Assembly (NCBI GenBank): GCA_027492545.1
Contig: JAPUEL010000076.1
Span: forward strand, 62,001 to 126,000
Source: Propionibacteriaceae bacterium
GTDB lineage: Bacteria; Actinomycetota; Actinomycetes; Propionibacteriales; Propionibacteriaceae
DNA: 64,000 bases
Reading direction: 5' to 3'
Below are positions 47,439 through 56,042 of the stretch, one piece after another. Position numbers and translations under genes: made by a program. How positions within the stretch are numbered: the stretch's first letter is position 1; every line of letters begins with the position of its first letter. The notes beneath the pieces were generated by a model that ran no database searches, had not been told where the DNA came from, and saw only the letters and a list, made by a program, of their open reading frames with translations.

Positions 47439-49295
47439 TTACTTGGCGACCCACTGCGGGGCGTTCCACGACACCTGGTCCTGCGTGGCGGTGCCGCGCA
47501 CGTTGCTCAGGGTGGAGTCGTAGGCGACGACCAGCGGGTGGGCGTACAGCGGGATGCCGTGCAGCTGATCCCACAATTCCTTCTCGATGATCTTGGTCTG
47601 CTCGAGGTGGACGGCGGGGTCCAGGGTGGAGACGATCTCCGCCCAGGCCGCGTCGACGACGGGGCTGCTGAACTTCGAGGTGTTCTGCGGCTTGCCGGTC
47701 GCGTAGATGTTCTCGCCGGAGGTGATCTGGCCGGAGCCGGCCCACGCGTAGAGCGCGACCTCGTAGTCACCGGTCACGTTGGCCTTCGTGAAGAAGTCCG
47801 GGTCGGCGGAGTCGATCACGTTGAAGCCGGCGTCCTTGCACGCGGACTGGATGGCGGCGACGGTCTCAGTGCGGCGCTGGTTGCCGGCGCGGTAGCCGAT
47901 GCGCACGTCGATCGGGGTGGCCACGCCGGATTCGGCCACGAGGGCCTTCGCCTTCTCGGGATCGGGGGTGTCGAAGCGGCCGTCGTAGGAGACGCCGACG
48001 ACCTCGTCGTAGTTGTCCTGGAACGGGAAGACCTCGCGGGCGTTCATCAGCACCGTGTCGGGCGCGATGGGCGCGATGAGGGTGTCGACGATCTGCTGCC
48101 TGGGCACGCAGTGGGCGAAGGCCGTGCGCAGCGTCAGGCCGGTGTCGGGGTTGCCGAACACGTTGTTCTCGCGGTGGTTGAAGTCGAGGTGCTCCCACGT
48201 CAGCGACGAGCCGGTCTCGATGGTCACGGCGGAGCCGAGGCCCTCGAGCTGGCCGACGGTGTCGACGGTGGCCTGCGGCTGGATGACCTGGACGTCCTTG
48301 TTGCCGAGTGCCTGGACCTGCTGCGCGTCGTCGATGAATCGGAAGACGAGGTCCTTCGTTGCGGGCGGGGTGCCCCAGTAGTTCTCGTTGGCGGTCAGCG
48401 TCAGCGAGTTGCCTGCCTGCCAGCCGTCGGCCTTGAGGACGTACGGGCCGGAGGACGGGACGAGGTCCGCCTCGGGCAGCTCACCCGGGTTGAAGATCCA
48501 GCCGGTGTTCCAGAATTCGGCGGCCGACTTCACCACATCGGCGTCCCGATCCAGGATGGCCTGCGCGAGGCCGCCAGGCTCGAGGCCGCTCTGGGCGGCG
48601 ACGACGTGCTCAGGCATGGCCGTGCCGATGATGATCTTGTAGTCGGGGTTCGGGTTGGTGTAGACGACGGTGAACTCCTTGGAGCCCAGCTCACCCTCGG
48701 GGCCCTCGGGCATGTACTGCGCAAACGAGGTGGAGACGTGGTCGAACACGGCCTCGGCGTCGGGGTTCTCGCCGCTGGCGAACCCGGGGGCGATGAACTC
48801 TGGGTTCTGGCTGGCCCACTCGAGCAGGTAGTCGTTGATGGTGACGGGCGTGCCGTCAGACCAGACGGCCTCCTCGTTGATGGTGTACTTCACCGTCAAC
48901 GGGTCCTCGGAGGTGACCTCGAAGGAGCCGAAGTCAGTGTTCTCGCAGATCGTGCCGTCGGTGCCGAAGTAGTAGAAGCTCGAGAACTGGTGGGCGGCGA
49001 TCACCGAGTTGTACGTCGAGTACGTGGCGTTGGTGATGGTGTTGTAGCCGTTCCACTCGCCCGGGCCGGCGGTGTAGCGGACCTCGCCGTCGGCGGTCTC
49101 GGTGATGCCGACGTCCTGCAGGCAGCCGGCCGCGGCGTCGCCGCCGCCTGCACCCTCGCTGGCGGACGCGGTCGCCGAGGCGCTACCGGACGCGGCGTCT
49201 TCGGGGTCGGTGGGTTCTGGGCTGGTGCAGGCGCCGAGCAGGAGTGCTCCGCTCAAGACCAGGCCGAGGGACACCTTGGTTCCCTGGAACTTCAT
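47439..49295 (-). CDS. Peptide/nickel-type ABC substrate-binding lipoprotein (SBP family 5)
   Basis: 618 aa. A lipoprotein signal has the lipobox LGAC (Cys about residue 22), then an acidic/Ala/Ser linker. The SBP_bac_5 domain (about 60-610) shows VKYTINEEAVWSDGTPVT, the family's classic strand. Members bind oligopeptides or similar ligands. ATG 49295 has AGGAGA four bases upstream; the frame is open another 41 codons without a start context. It is the first gene of the operon. The 145-bp gap upstream holds no clear promoter that I can name. Confidence 0.92.
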   Translation of the reverse strand: MKFQGTKVSLGLVLSGALLLGACTSPEPTDPEDAASGSASATASASEGAGGGDAAAGCLQDVGITETADGEVRYTAGPGEWNGYNTITNATYSTYNSVIAAHQFSSFYYFGTDGTICENTDFGSFEVTSEDPLTVKYTINEEAVWSDGTPVTINDYLLEWASQNPEFIAPGFASGENPDAEAVFDHVSTSFAQYMPEGPEGELGSKEFTVVYTNPNPDYKIIIGTAMPEHVVAAQSGLEPGGLAQAILDRDADVVKSAAEFWNTGWIFNPGELPEADLVPSSGPYVLKADGWQAGNSLTLTANENYWGTPPATKDLVFRFIDDAQQVQALGNKDVQVIQPQATVDTVGQLEGLGSAVTIETGSSLTWEHLDFNHRENNVFGNPDTGLTLRTAFAHCVPRQQIVDTLIAPIAPDTVLMNAREVFPFQDNYDEVVGVSYDGRFDTPDPEKAKALVAESGVATPIDVRIGYRAGNQRRTETVAAIQSACKDAGFNVIDSADPDFFTKANVTGDYEVALYAWAGSGQITSGENIYATGKPQNTSKFSSPVVDAAWAEIVSTLDPAVHLEQTKIIEKELWDQLHGIPLYAHPLVVAYDSTLSNVRGTATQDQVSWNAPQWVAK

Positions 49296-49440
49296 TCTTT
49301 CTCCTAAGTCGTCGAACGACGGAAGAGGCCCGAACGGGCCGAGTGATGCCAGGAACCTACCGAAGGCACGTTCAAATCGGCTAGGGCCACACCGGCTTTG
49401 ACACCCAATCGTTACCAAATTGTGTGATTGCGCACCGAAA

Positions 49441-50484
49441 TCAGACGACGATCGTGCTCACGGGCAGCCCCGAGTGCGCCGAGATCCCGAGGCCCGAGGG
49501 GCGCACCCCGGCCATGATCACCTCGCTGCCGACGGCCGCGATCATGGCGCCGTTATCCGTGCAGAGCGCGGGCCTGGGCCTGCGCAACTCGATACCCGCC
49601 TCCGCCGCGCGCTCCTCCAGGAGCGTCCGCAGCCGCGAGTTGGCCGCGACACCGCCGCCGATGAGGATGGAGTTGACGCCCAGGTGGCGGGCGGCGTCGA
49701 TTGTCTTGGCGGTCAGCACGTCGCAGACGGCCTCCTGGAAGCTCGCCGCGACGTCGTTGACCGGCACCTCTCCCCCGTCGAGGCGTCGTTGCTCCACCCA
49801 CCGCGCGACGGCGGTCTTGAGCCCGGAGAACGAGAAGTCGAAGCGGTGCTGCGCCAGGTCATGGCGCGCGGTCAGTCCCCGTGGGAAGCGGATTGCCGCT
49901 GGATCCCCGTCCTGCGCCGCCTTGTCGATCACCGGACCGCCCGGGTAGGGCAGGCCGAGCACGCGGGCCACCTTGTCGTAGGCCTCACCGGCGGCGTCGT
50001 CGATCGTGGAGCCCACCTCGGTGATCCGGGTGGCGATGTCCTCGACGTGCAGCAGCTGCGTGTGCCCGCCGGAGACCAGCAGCGCCAGCGACGGCATCGG
50101 CAGGGGGCCGTGATCGAGCAGGTCCACCGCGACATGGCCCACGAGGTGGTTGACGCCGTAGAGGGGCTTGTTCAGGTAGGCGGCGAGCGCCTTGGCGGAG
50201 GCCAGCCCCACCACGAGCGCGCCCATCAGCCCGGGGCCGGCGGTGACCGCGACGGCGTCCAGGTCGGAGAGGTCGACGTCGGCCTTCGCCGCCGCCCTCT
50301 CCAACGTGGGGATCAGCGCCGACAGATGGGCCCGGCTGGCCACCTCGGGCACCACGCCACCGAAGCGGACGTGCAGGTCCACCGAGCTGGCCACCTCGTT
50401 GGCGAGCAGGGTGCGTCCGCGGACGATCCCCACCCCCGTCTCGTCGCACGACGACTCCAGGCCGAGCACCAGGGGCTCACTCAT
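49441..50484 (-). CDS. tsaD: tRNA N6-adenosine threonylcarbamoyltransferase
   Basis: Transfers threonylcarbamoyl to A37 of ANN-decoding tRNAs. 347 aa ASKHA-fold. It opens [17 protein letters not shown]; the metal-binding histidines are in the NHLVGHVA block; [12 protein letters not shown] is the nucleotide site; and the C-terminal loop is [11 protein letters not shown]. The start overlaps the rimI stop by eight bases. It is the last gene of tsaE-tsaB-rimI-tsaD. Confidence 0.97.
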   Translation of the reverse strand: MSEPLVLGLESSCDETGVGIVRGRTLLANEVASSVDLHVRFGGVVPEVASRAHLSALIPTLERAAAKADVDLSDLDAVAVTAGPGLMGALVVGLASAKALAAYLNKPLYGVNHLVGHVAVDLLDHGPLPMPSLALLVSGGHTQLLHVEDIATRITEVGSTIDDAAGEAYDKVARVLGLPYPGGPVIDKAAQDGDPAAIRFPRGLTARHDLAQHRFDFSFSGLKTAVARWVEQRRLDGGEVPVNDVAASFQEAVCDVLTAKTIDAARHLGVNSILIGGGVAANSRLRTLLEERAAEAGIELRRPRPALCTDNGAMIAAVGSEVIMAGVRPSGLGISAHSGLPVSTIVV

Positions 50485-50962
50485 CGCTGTCCTCCATGTC
50501 CCACATGCCGACCGAATCGGCGTCGACGCCCTCCAACCGGCGCTCCAGGATCAGCGCATCGGCCCCGGGCCCGTAGTAGTCCGGGCGGGTCGCCACCGCC
50601 ACGAACCCGTAGCCCTGATACAGCTGGATGGCCGGGGCGTTCCCGGCGTCCACCTCCAACAGCATCCGGCGGGCACCGTGGCCGATGGCCCACTGCAGGC
50701 CGGCCATGAGCATCACCCGGGCGAATCCGAGGCGGCGCTGCTGCGGCGCCACGACGATCCGGTGCAGGTCCGCGACGTCGTCGATGAGCTGGAAGGCGGC
50801 CACGCCCACCGTCTCGCCGCTCTGGCGCCGGGCGATCAGGACGAGCCTGCCGTCGCCGGTCACCTCCTGGTGCCAGGAGTGCTCGGACCATGGGGTGTCG
50901 AAGTGCGCCTCGAGGGCGAGGATGTCGGGCAGGTCGCTCGCCTCGGCCGTCTCGACGATCAT
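50477..50962 (-). CDS. rimI: Ribosomal protein-alanine acetyltransferase
   Basis: 161 aa single GNAT domain. The acetyl-CoA pyrophosphate loop is [19 protein letters not shown], close to the QxRGxG/A pattern, and [19 protein letters not shown] is the conserved beta-5/alpha-4 block. It lies between tsaB and tsaD, its standard place in actinobacteria, overlapping both (four and eight bases). Confidence 0.93.
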   Translation of the reverse strand: MIVETAEASDLPDILALEAHFDTPWSEHSWHQEVTGDGRLVLIARRQSGETVGVAAFQLIDDVADLHRIVVAPQQRRLGFARVMLMAGLQWAIGHGARRMLLEVDAGNAPAIQLYQGYGFVAVATRPDYYGPGADALILERRLEGVDADSVGMWDMEDSDE

Positions 50963-51606
50963 CGTGCGGCCCGCAGCCTCGGCAGCGCGGACTTCGGCTT
51001 GCCGGGCACCGTCGCGTCGGCCGCTCGCAGGTAGAACGGCTCCACACCGGCGGGCGGGAGCATGCGCCAGCGGGCGGCGAGCAGCGCTGGGTCCAGCGCG
51101 TCCGGCCCTCGCACGTCGAGCAGCTCACGATAGGGCGCGGGGACCGCCCCCGCCACCGGCAGGGCCGGCAGCTGCTGCGGGGCGGACACCTGCGGGTCCG
51201 AGGTCCGCAGGCCGTCGGCGGCGTAGGTGGCCCAGTACAGCTCCTTGCGGCGCGCATCAGCCGCGACCACGAACTCGGCCGGGGCGCCGGCCTCGGCCCA
51301 CTGCCGGGCCACCACGTCCAGCGAGCAGACCCCGTGGGGCTCCAGGCCCGCTGCGTGCGCGAGGGTCCAGGCCGTGGCCACGCCCACGCGCAGCCCGGTG
51401 AAGGGACCCGGGCCCATCCCGACGACGATCTCGCCGATGTCGCGCAGACCGATCCCGGCCGTCGCGCAGGCCTCCAGCACCGAGGGCATCAGGGCCTCCG
51501 CATGCGCACGGGTGTCGTCCACCACGACGCGGCTGTGCGGCTCCCCGTCGAGGACGAGGCCCACCGCGACGACGTGGCTGGTGTCGATGGCGAGGGTCCA
51601 GGTCAT
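50959..51606 (-). CDS. tsaB: tRNA threonylcarbamoyladenosine biosynthesis protein TsaB
   Basis: 215 aa ASKHA-fold partner of TsaD. It begins MTWTLAIDTSHVVAVGLVLDG, with VVGMGPGPFTGLRVGVATA as the signature. ATG 51606 overlaps the upstream stop by four bases (ATGA). The long extra open frame to 51753 lies in the upstream coding region and is not needed. Confidence 0.94.
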   Translation of the reverse strand: MTWTLAIDTSHVVAVGLVLDGEPHSRVVVDDTRAHAEALMPSVLEACATAGIGLRDIGEIVVGMGPGPFTGLRVGVATAWTLAHAAGLEPHGVCSLDVVARQWAEAGAPAEFVVAADARRKELYWATYAADGLRTSDPQVSAPQQLPALPVAGAVPAPYRELLDVRGPDALDPALLAARWRMLPPAGVEPFYLRAADATVPGKPKSALPRLRAAR

Positions 51607-52523
51607 GGGTTCTCCCTGAGGACGTCGAGGGCCCCGGCCCAACGGGGGCCGAATCCGGTGAGGTACACGGTGCGCTCGTCGGACTGCACGCCGCGAACGA
51701 TGTCGATCTCCAGGCGGTCGTCGGCCAGCCATTCGGCCAGGCCGTGGCCCCATTCGACCAGCGTCACGGACTCGGGCAGCGATGCGTCGAGATCGATGTC
51801 GGCCAGCTCGGACGGATCTCCCAGTCGGTAGGCGTCGACGTGGACCAACCCGGGGCCCTCCCCGCGGGGCGGGTGCACGCGGGAGATGACGAACGTGGGA
51901 GAGATGATGGGGCCCTCCACGTCCAGGCCTGCGCCGATGCCTTGCGTCAGCGTGGTCTTACCGGCGCCCAGGTCACCGGTGGCCACGATGACGTCTCCCT
52001 TCCGGAGGACCCCGGCGAGCCGGCGGCCCAGGCGGGCCATGTCGTCCGCGGTGGGCACGTCCACGACCACCGGGAGGTCACGACCCATGCGGAAGCCGTG
52101 CGGCTCGGGCGCGATGACGTCGAACCCGTGGTCCCGCCACCAGTCGACCAGCTGCGGGAACTCCTGCCGGGCGAACAGGGACGCGCGCCTGGCCCCGAGG
52201 TCCGCCGCCACCGTCAGGGCCCCCTCCACCAGCGACCGGGCGACGCCCTGGCCGCTGGCGGACGGCAGCACCGACACGCGGCGCAGCGTGGCCGTGCCGT
52301 CGACGATGTCGACCAGCAGGCCCGCGATGATGTGGCCCTCGCGCTCCACCACCACGCCGAAGCCGTCGGTGAGGGCGCGCTCGATGTCGGCCACCTCGTC
52401 GGTCAGCGCCTCAGCCGGCGGATCCACCGCCGGACGCGCCGCGAACGCCTGGTGGATGACGTGCAGCAGGGCGGCGGCGTCTGCCGGATCCGCGATGCGG
52501 ATGGTCAGGGCGGAGGTGTCCAT
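51603..52523 (-). CDS. tsaE: Fusion: GNAT acetyltransferase + TsaE ATPase
   Basis: 306 aa. Residues 1-150 form a GNAT domain (RRVSVLPSASGQGVARSLVEGAL as the acetyl-CoA loop). Residues 153-300 form TsaE, with Walker A VATGDLGAGKTTLTQGIGAG, SPTFVISRVH and the LVEWGHGLAEW block. TsaE drives the t6A complex with TsaB and TsaD. The GNAT part has no known link to t6A. There is no frame break between the domains. TAGGAT lies nine bases before the ATG. Stop overlaps tsaB by four bases. Confidence 0.9.
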   Translation of the reverse strand: MDTSALTIRIADPADAAALLHVIHQAFAARPAVDPPAEALTDEVADIERALTDGFGVVVEREGHIIAGLLVDIVDGTATLRRVSVLPSASGQGVARSLVEGALTVAADLGARRASLFARQEFPQLVDWWRDHGFDVIAPEPHGFRMGRDLPVVVDVPTADDMARLGRRLAGVLRKGDVIVATGDLGAGKTTLTQGIGAGLDVEGPIISPTFVISRVHPPRGEGPGLVHVDAYRLGDPSELADIDLDASLPESVTLVEWGHGLAEWLADDRLEIDIVRGVQSDERTVYLTGFGPRWAGALDVLRENP

Positions 52524-52543
52524 AGGCGCGAAATCCTACGCCC

Positions 52544-54652
52544 TCACCAACGATCCCTGCGGCCCCCGCGCTGCCCACGGCCACCGTCGTAGCGACGGCC
52601 GCGGCCGCCACCCTCCGGGCGGCGCCGCTGCTGCTGCTTGGGCGCGATGAGTGCCAGGTAGTCGGCCTCCGAGATCTCCACCCCCGAGGTGGGGCGGGCC
52701 CCGGTGGCCTCCCGCAGCTCGTCCGAGCCGGGGTACACCTCGAGCGGGCTGGCCTTGACGCCGGCCTGGCCGAGGAGGCGCTGGGCCATCTTCTGCTGAT
52801 GCGGAAGCACCACGGTGGCGACGACGCCCTCCTGCCCGGCGCGTGCGGTGCGGCCGGCGCGGTGGAGGTAGTCCTTCGAGTCACGCGGCGGGTCCACCTG
52901 CAGCACCAGGGTCACGTCGTCGACGTGGATGCCGCGGGCCGCCACGTCGGTGGCGACGAGCACGGGAACGGTGCCCTCACGGAACGCCGCGAGGATCCGG
53001 GCCCGGGCCCCCTGGGTGAGGCCGCCGTGCAGCGACCCCGCCATCACGCCCGCCTCGCGGAGCTGGCCGGCGATGCGGTCTGTGCCCATCTGGGTGCGGG
53101 CGAACAGCACCGTGCGTCCCTCGCGGTTGGCGATCTCGGCGGTGATCTGGTTCTTGTGGTGGGGGCGCACGATGAGCGGCCGGTGGACCATGGTCGTGAC
53201 CGAGGCCTGGCCCGAGTCCACCTCGTGGGTGACCGCGTCGTGGAGGTAGGTCCGCACGATGGAGTCGACGGCCTCGTCCAGGGTGGCGGAGAAGAGGAGC
53301 CTCTGCCCGCCCTCGGGGGTGGCGTCGAGGAGGGTGCGGACGTCCTTGGTGAAGCCGAGGTCCGCCATGTGGTCGGCCTCGTCGAGGACGGAGATCTGCA
53401 CCTGGCTGAGGTCGGCGGCGCCCTGCTCGAGCAGGTCGATGAGGCGGCCGGGGGTGGCCACCACGACGTCGACGCCTCGCTCGAAGGCGCGGATCTGCGG
53501 GCCGTAGGCCATGCCGCCCGCGATGAGCGTGAGGTCCAGCTTCATCGCCGCGGCGAGCGGCGAGAGCACGTCGGCGATCTGGAGGGCCAGCTCGCGCGTG
53601 GGGGTGAGGATCATCGCACGGGGGGACCCCACGGGGGACCCCTCGGCGAGGCGGGTGAGCATGGCGAGGCCGAAGGCCAGCGTCTTGCCGGAGCCCGTGC
53701 GGCCGCGGCCCAGCACGTCGCGCCCCGCGATCGCGTCGGCGATCGTGGCCGCCTGGATCGGGAAGGGGGCGGTGATGCCCTGGCCGGCGAGCACGCGGAC
53801 CAGTGGCTCGGCCACGCCGAGCTCGAAGAAGCCCGAGGCCACCTCGCCCTCCACGCCCTCGGCGGTGGTGGCGGTCCAGCTCATCTGGTCCGCCTCGGGG
53901 GCGTCGAAGCTGTCCTCGCGGGGGGCGCGGGTGTCGCGGCGGTCGTAGCCGCGTCGGTCCTCGTGGCCGCGCGGCTCGTGGTTGCGACGGACGTCGACGT
54001 GGGGCGGCATGGAGCTGCGCCGGTGGCCGCCGGAGCGCTCACCGCGGTCGCTTCGCCGGTCGTCGCGGTCGCCGTAGCGGTCGTTGCCGCGGGGGCGATC
54101 GTCGCGGGCGCCGCGATTGTCCCGGTCGCCCCACGCGGGGCGGTCCTCGCGGGCGGGGCGGCTGTCCCGGTCGCCCCAGGCCGGGCGGTCGTCGCGGGTG
54201 CGATCTCCGTAGCGGTCGTTGCCGCGGGGACGGTCGTCCCGGGTGCGGTCACCGTAGCGGTCGTTGCTGCGCGGGCGATCGCCGTAACGGTCGTTGCCGC
54301 GGGGACGGTCGTCGCGGGTGCGGTCGCCGTAGCGGTCGTTGCCGCGGGGACGGTCGTCGCGGGTGCGGTCACCGTAGCGGTCGTTACCGCGGGACTGGTC
54401 GTCACGGGCCGGGCGGTCGTCACGGGCCGGGCGGTCGTCGCGGGCCGGGCGGTCGTCGCGACGCTCGGTGCCCTCCTGCTCAGGCTTGGGCACGTACGGC
54501 CGGTCGCCGAACTCGAGGGCTCGGCGCTGCTTGCGGTTGAGGGGGGCGCCTGCGGCGGGGGCGTCGTTCTTGCCGGCCCGACGCTGGGCCTTGAGGCCCT
54601 TCGCGGTGCGCTGCTCGGCGGTCCAACGTTGTTTCTGGCGTGGTGCATTCAT
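52544..54652 (-). CDS. DEAD-box RNA helicase with long RGG/RDD-type N-terminal repeats
   Basis: 702 aa. The N-terminal 250 residues are highly charged, with KQRRAL-type basic patches and tandem repeats of about 15 residues (RDDRPRGNDRYGDRT) at about 65-205. The DEAD core follows: Q-motif region FPIQAATIADA, Walker A GRGRTGSGKT, VLDEADHMADLGF, SAT in LFSATLDE and HRAGRTARAG. The tail is RRPEGGGRGRRYDGGRGQRGG. The ends probably bind RNA or drive condensation. ATG 54652 is used; the frame is open to 54745. Confidence 0.92.
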   Translation of the reverse strand: MNAPRQKQRWTAEQRTAKGLKAQRRAGKNDAPAAGAPLNRKQRRALEFGDRPYVPKPEQEGTERRDDRPARDDRPARDDRPARDDQSRGNDRYGDRTRDDRPRGNDRYGDRTRDDRPRGNDRYGDRPRSNDRYGDRTRDDRPRGNDRYGDRTRDDRPAWGDRDSRPAREDRPAWGDRDNRGARDDRPRGNDRYGDRDDRRSDRGERSGGHRRSSMPPHVDVRRNHEPRGHEDRRGYDRRDTRAPREDSFDAPEADQMSWTATTAEGVEGEVASGFFELGVAEPLVRVLAGQGITAPFPIQAATIADAIAGRDVLGRGRTGSGKTLAFGLAMLTRLAEGSPVGSPRAMILTPTRELALQIADVLSPLAAAMKLDLTLIAGGMAYGPQIRAFERGVDVVVATPGRLIDLLEQGAADLSQVQISVLDEADHMADLGFTKDVRTLLDATPEGGQRLLFSATLDEAVDSIVRTYLHDAVTHEVDSGQASVTTMVHRPLIVRPHHKNQITAEIANREGRTVLFARTQMGTDRIAGQLREAGVMAGSLHGGLTQGARARILAAFREGTVPVLVATDVAARGIHVDDVTLVLQVDPPRDSKDYLHRAGRTARAGQEGVVATVVLPHQQKMAQRLLGQAGVKASPLEVYPGSDELREATGARPTSGVEISEADYLALIAPKQQQRRRPEGGGRGRRYDGGRGQRGGRRDRW
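54037..54460. repeat. Coding tandem repeats (45-bp units) in the DEAD-box helicase gene
   Basis: The DNA encoding the helicase N-terminal repeats is itself tandem, with several 45-bp units of near-identical sequence, so unequal crossover could change the copy number. Unit edges are blurred on both sides by RDDRPA and WGDRD variants. Confidence 0.8.
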
Positions 54653-54890
54653 GATGGAGGAGTCCTCTGCGGGGATATGGGCCCTGAAAGTCGGGCCGCT
54701 TGGGCCCACGGACGGGGCCCCTCGATTTGCCCGCTCATCTGTCACACGCTGGCGTTGATCGCCTTACCGGGCCCATTGAGTCTACGTGATGCGTCCCGGA
54801 TCACCGAATCGGCGGTCCTCGAGCGCGCAACGGTCACCCGGCGTTCACCGGGGGTTCTCCTCGACGAGTGGCCCAGGACACGTGCCTTCG

Positions 54891-54896
54891 TAAAAT
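54891..54896 (+). promoter_or_regulatory. Candidate -10 hexamer TAAAAT (leaderless) of the glycosyltransferase gene
   Basis: TAAAAT is followed by six bases and GTG 54903. In the 250-bp divergent gap 54653-54902 I see nothing else distinctive. Confidence 0.55.
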
Positions 54897-54902
54897 GGTG
54901 GT

Positions 54903-56036
54903 GTGCGAGTAGCCATCGTCGCGGAGTCCTTCCTACCGAGCGTCAACGGGGTCACGAACTCGGTGCTGCGTGTCCTCGAGCACCTTCGGGCCACCGGCCA
55001 TGAGGCCATGGTCATCGCCCCCCAGGCCGGGGAGGGCACGCCGTCGGAGTACCTCGGCTTCCCCGTCGAGACGGTGGCCAGCGTCGGCCTGCCCGGCTAC
55101 GACGTGGTGCGCGTGGTGACCACCCCGTCCTTCACCATCGGCCGCATCCTGACCGGCTTCGCTCCCGACGTCGTCCATCTGGCGGCGCCGTTCGTGGTCG
55201 GCTACAAGGCGGCCACCGTCGCGGCGCGGCTGGGCATCCCCATGGTGGGCGTCTACCAGACCGAGGTGCCCACCTACGCCGCCCGCTACGGCTTCCCGCA
55301 GTTCGAGCCGCTGCTCTGGCATCACGTGCGCCAGGTCCACTCGCTGGCCTCGCTCAACCTGGCGCCGTCGACGTTCGCCCGCGACCAGTTGATCGGACAG
55401 GGCGTGCCACGGGTCGGGGTGTGGGGCCGTGGCGTGGACTCGGTGCGGTTCAACCCCGGCAGGCACAGCGCAGCGTTCCGCGCGCTCCACGCCCCCGGCG
55501 GGGAACGACTGATCGGCTACATGGGCAGGCTCGCCACCGAGAAGCGGGTCGAGGACCTGGCGGCGGTGGCGGATCTGCCCCACACCCGCCTGGTGATCAT
55601 CGGCGACGGACCCCTGCGCGGAGAACTGCAGGCCGCACTCCCCCGTGCCGTGTTCCTCGGCGAGCTGACCGGGGACGCCCTCCCGACGGCGCTGGCCAGC
55701 CTGGACCTGTTCGTGCACCCAGGCGAACTGGAGACCTTCTGCCAGTCGATCCAGGAGGCCAAGGCCTCGGGACTGCCGGTGATCGCGCCCCATCGGGGCG
55801 GCCCCATCGACCTCATCGACCAGTCCCGCACCGGCTGGCTCTACCGGCCAGGCGACCTCGCCGCGATGCGGGGCCATGTGGTGGACCTCATCGGCGACGA
55901 CGCCAAGCGCGCCGCATTCGGCCGGGCGGCCCGCCGCTCCACCCTTGACCGGAGCTGGGAGCGGGTCTGCACGGAACTGCTCGGCCACTACCGCAAGGCC
56001 ATCGCCAAGTCGGTTCGGGGACACCAGCTGATCTGA
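54903..56036 (+). CDS. GT4-family glycosyltransferase, MgtA/PimB-like mannosyltransferase
   Basis: 377 aa GT-B fold. It opens [21 protein letters not shown] (GTG start), typical of actinobacterial alpha-mannosyltransferases using GDP-mannose. The donor-site block is [17 protein letters not shown], and the EX7E-like motif is around [20 protein letters not shown]. It likely adds mannose to a membrane glycolipid. Leaderless start suggested. Convergent with GH31 (six-base gap). Confidence 0.88.
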   Translation: MRVAIVAESFLPSVNGVTNSVLRVLEHLRATGHEAMVIAPQAGEGTPSEYLGFPVETVASVGLPGYDVVRVVTTPSFTIGRILTGFAPDVVHLAAPFVVGYKAATVAARLGIPMVGVYQTEVPTYAARYGFPQFEPLLWHHVRQVHSLASLNLAPSTFARDQLIGQGVPRVGVWGRGVDSVRFNPGRHSAAFRALHAPGGERLIGYMGRLATEKRVEDLAAVADLPHTRLVIIGDGPLRGELQAALPRAVFLGELTGDALPTALASLDLFVHPGELETFCQSIQEAKASGLPVIAPHRGGPIDLIDQSRTGWLYRPGDLAAMRGHVVDLIGDDAKRAAFGRAARRSTLDRSWERVCTELLGHYRKAIAKSVRGHQLI

Positions 56037-56042
56037 GGAGAG

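Noticed and set aside
54037..54460. CRISPR-like repeat track
   Set aside because: The 45-bp units are in frame and encode the helicase repeats, with no unique spacers.
52799..55003. A 734-codon open frame on the plus strand, antisense to the DEAD-box helicase
   Set aside because: High GC makes long antisense frames common. Its translation is low-complexity V/A/G sequence mirroring the helicase repeats, and the minus-strand frame has all helicase motifs.
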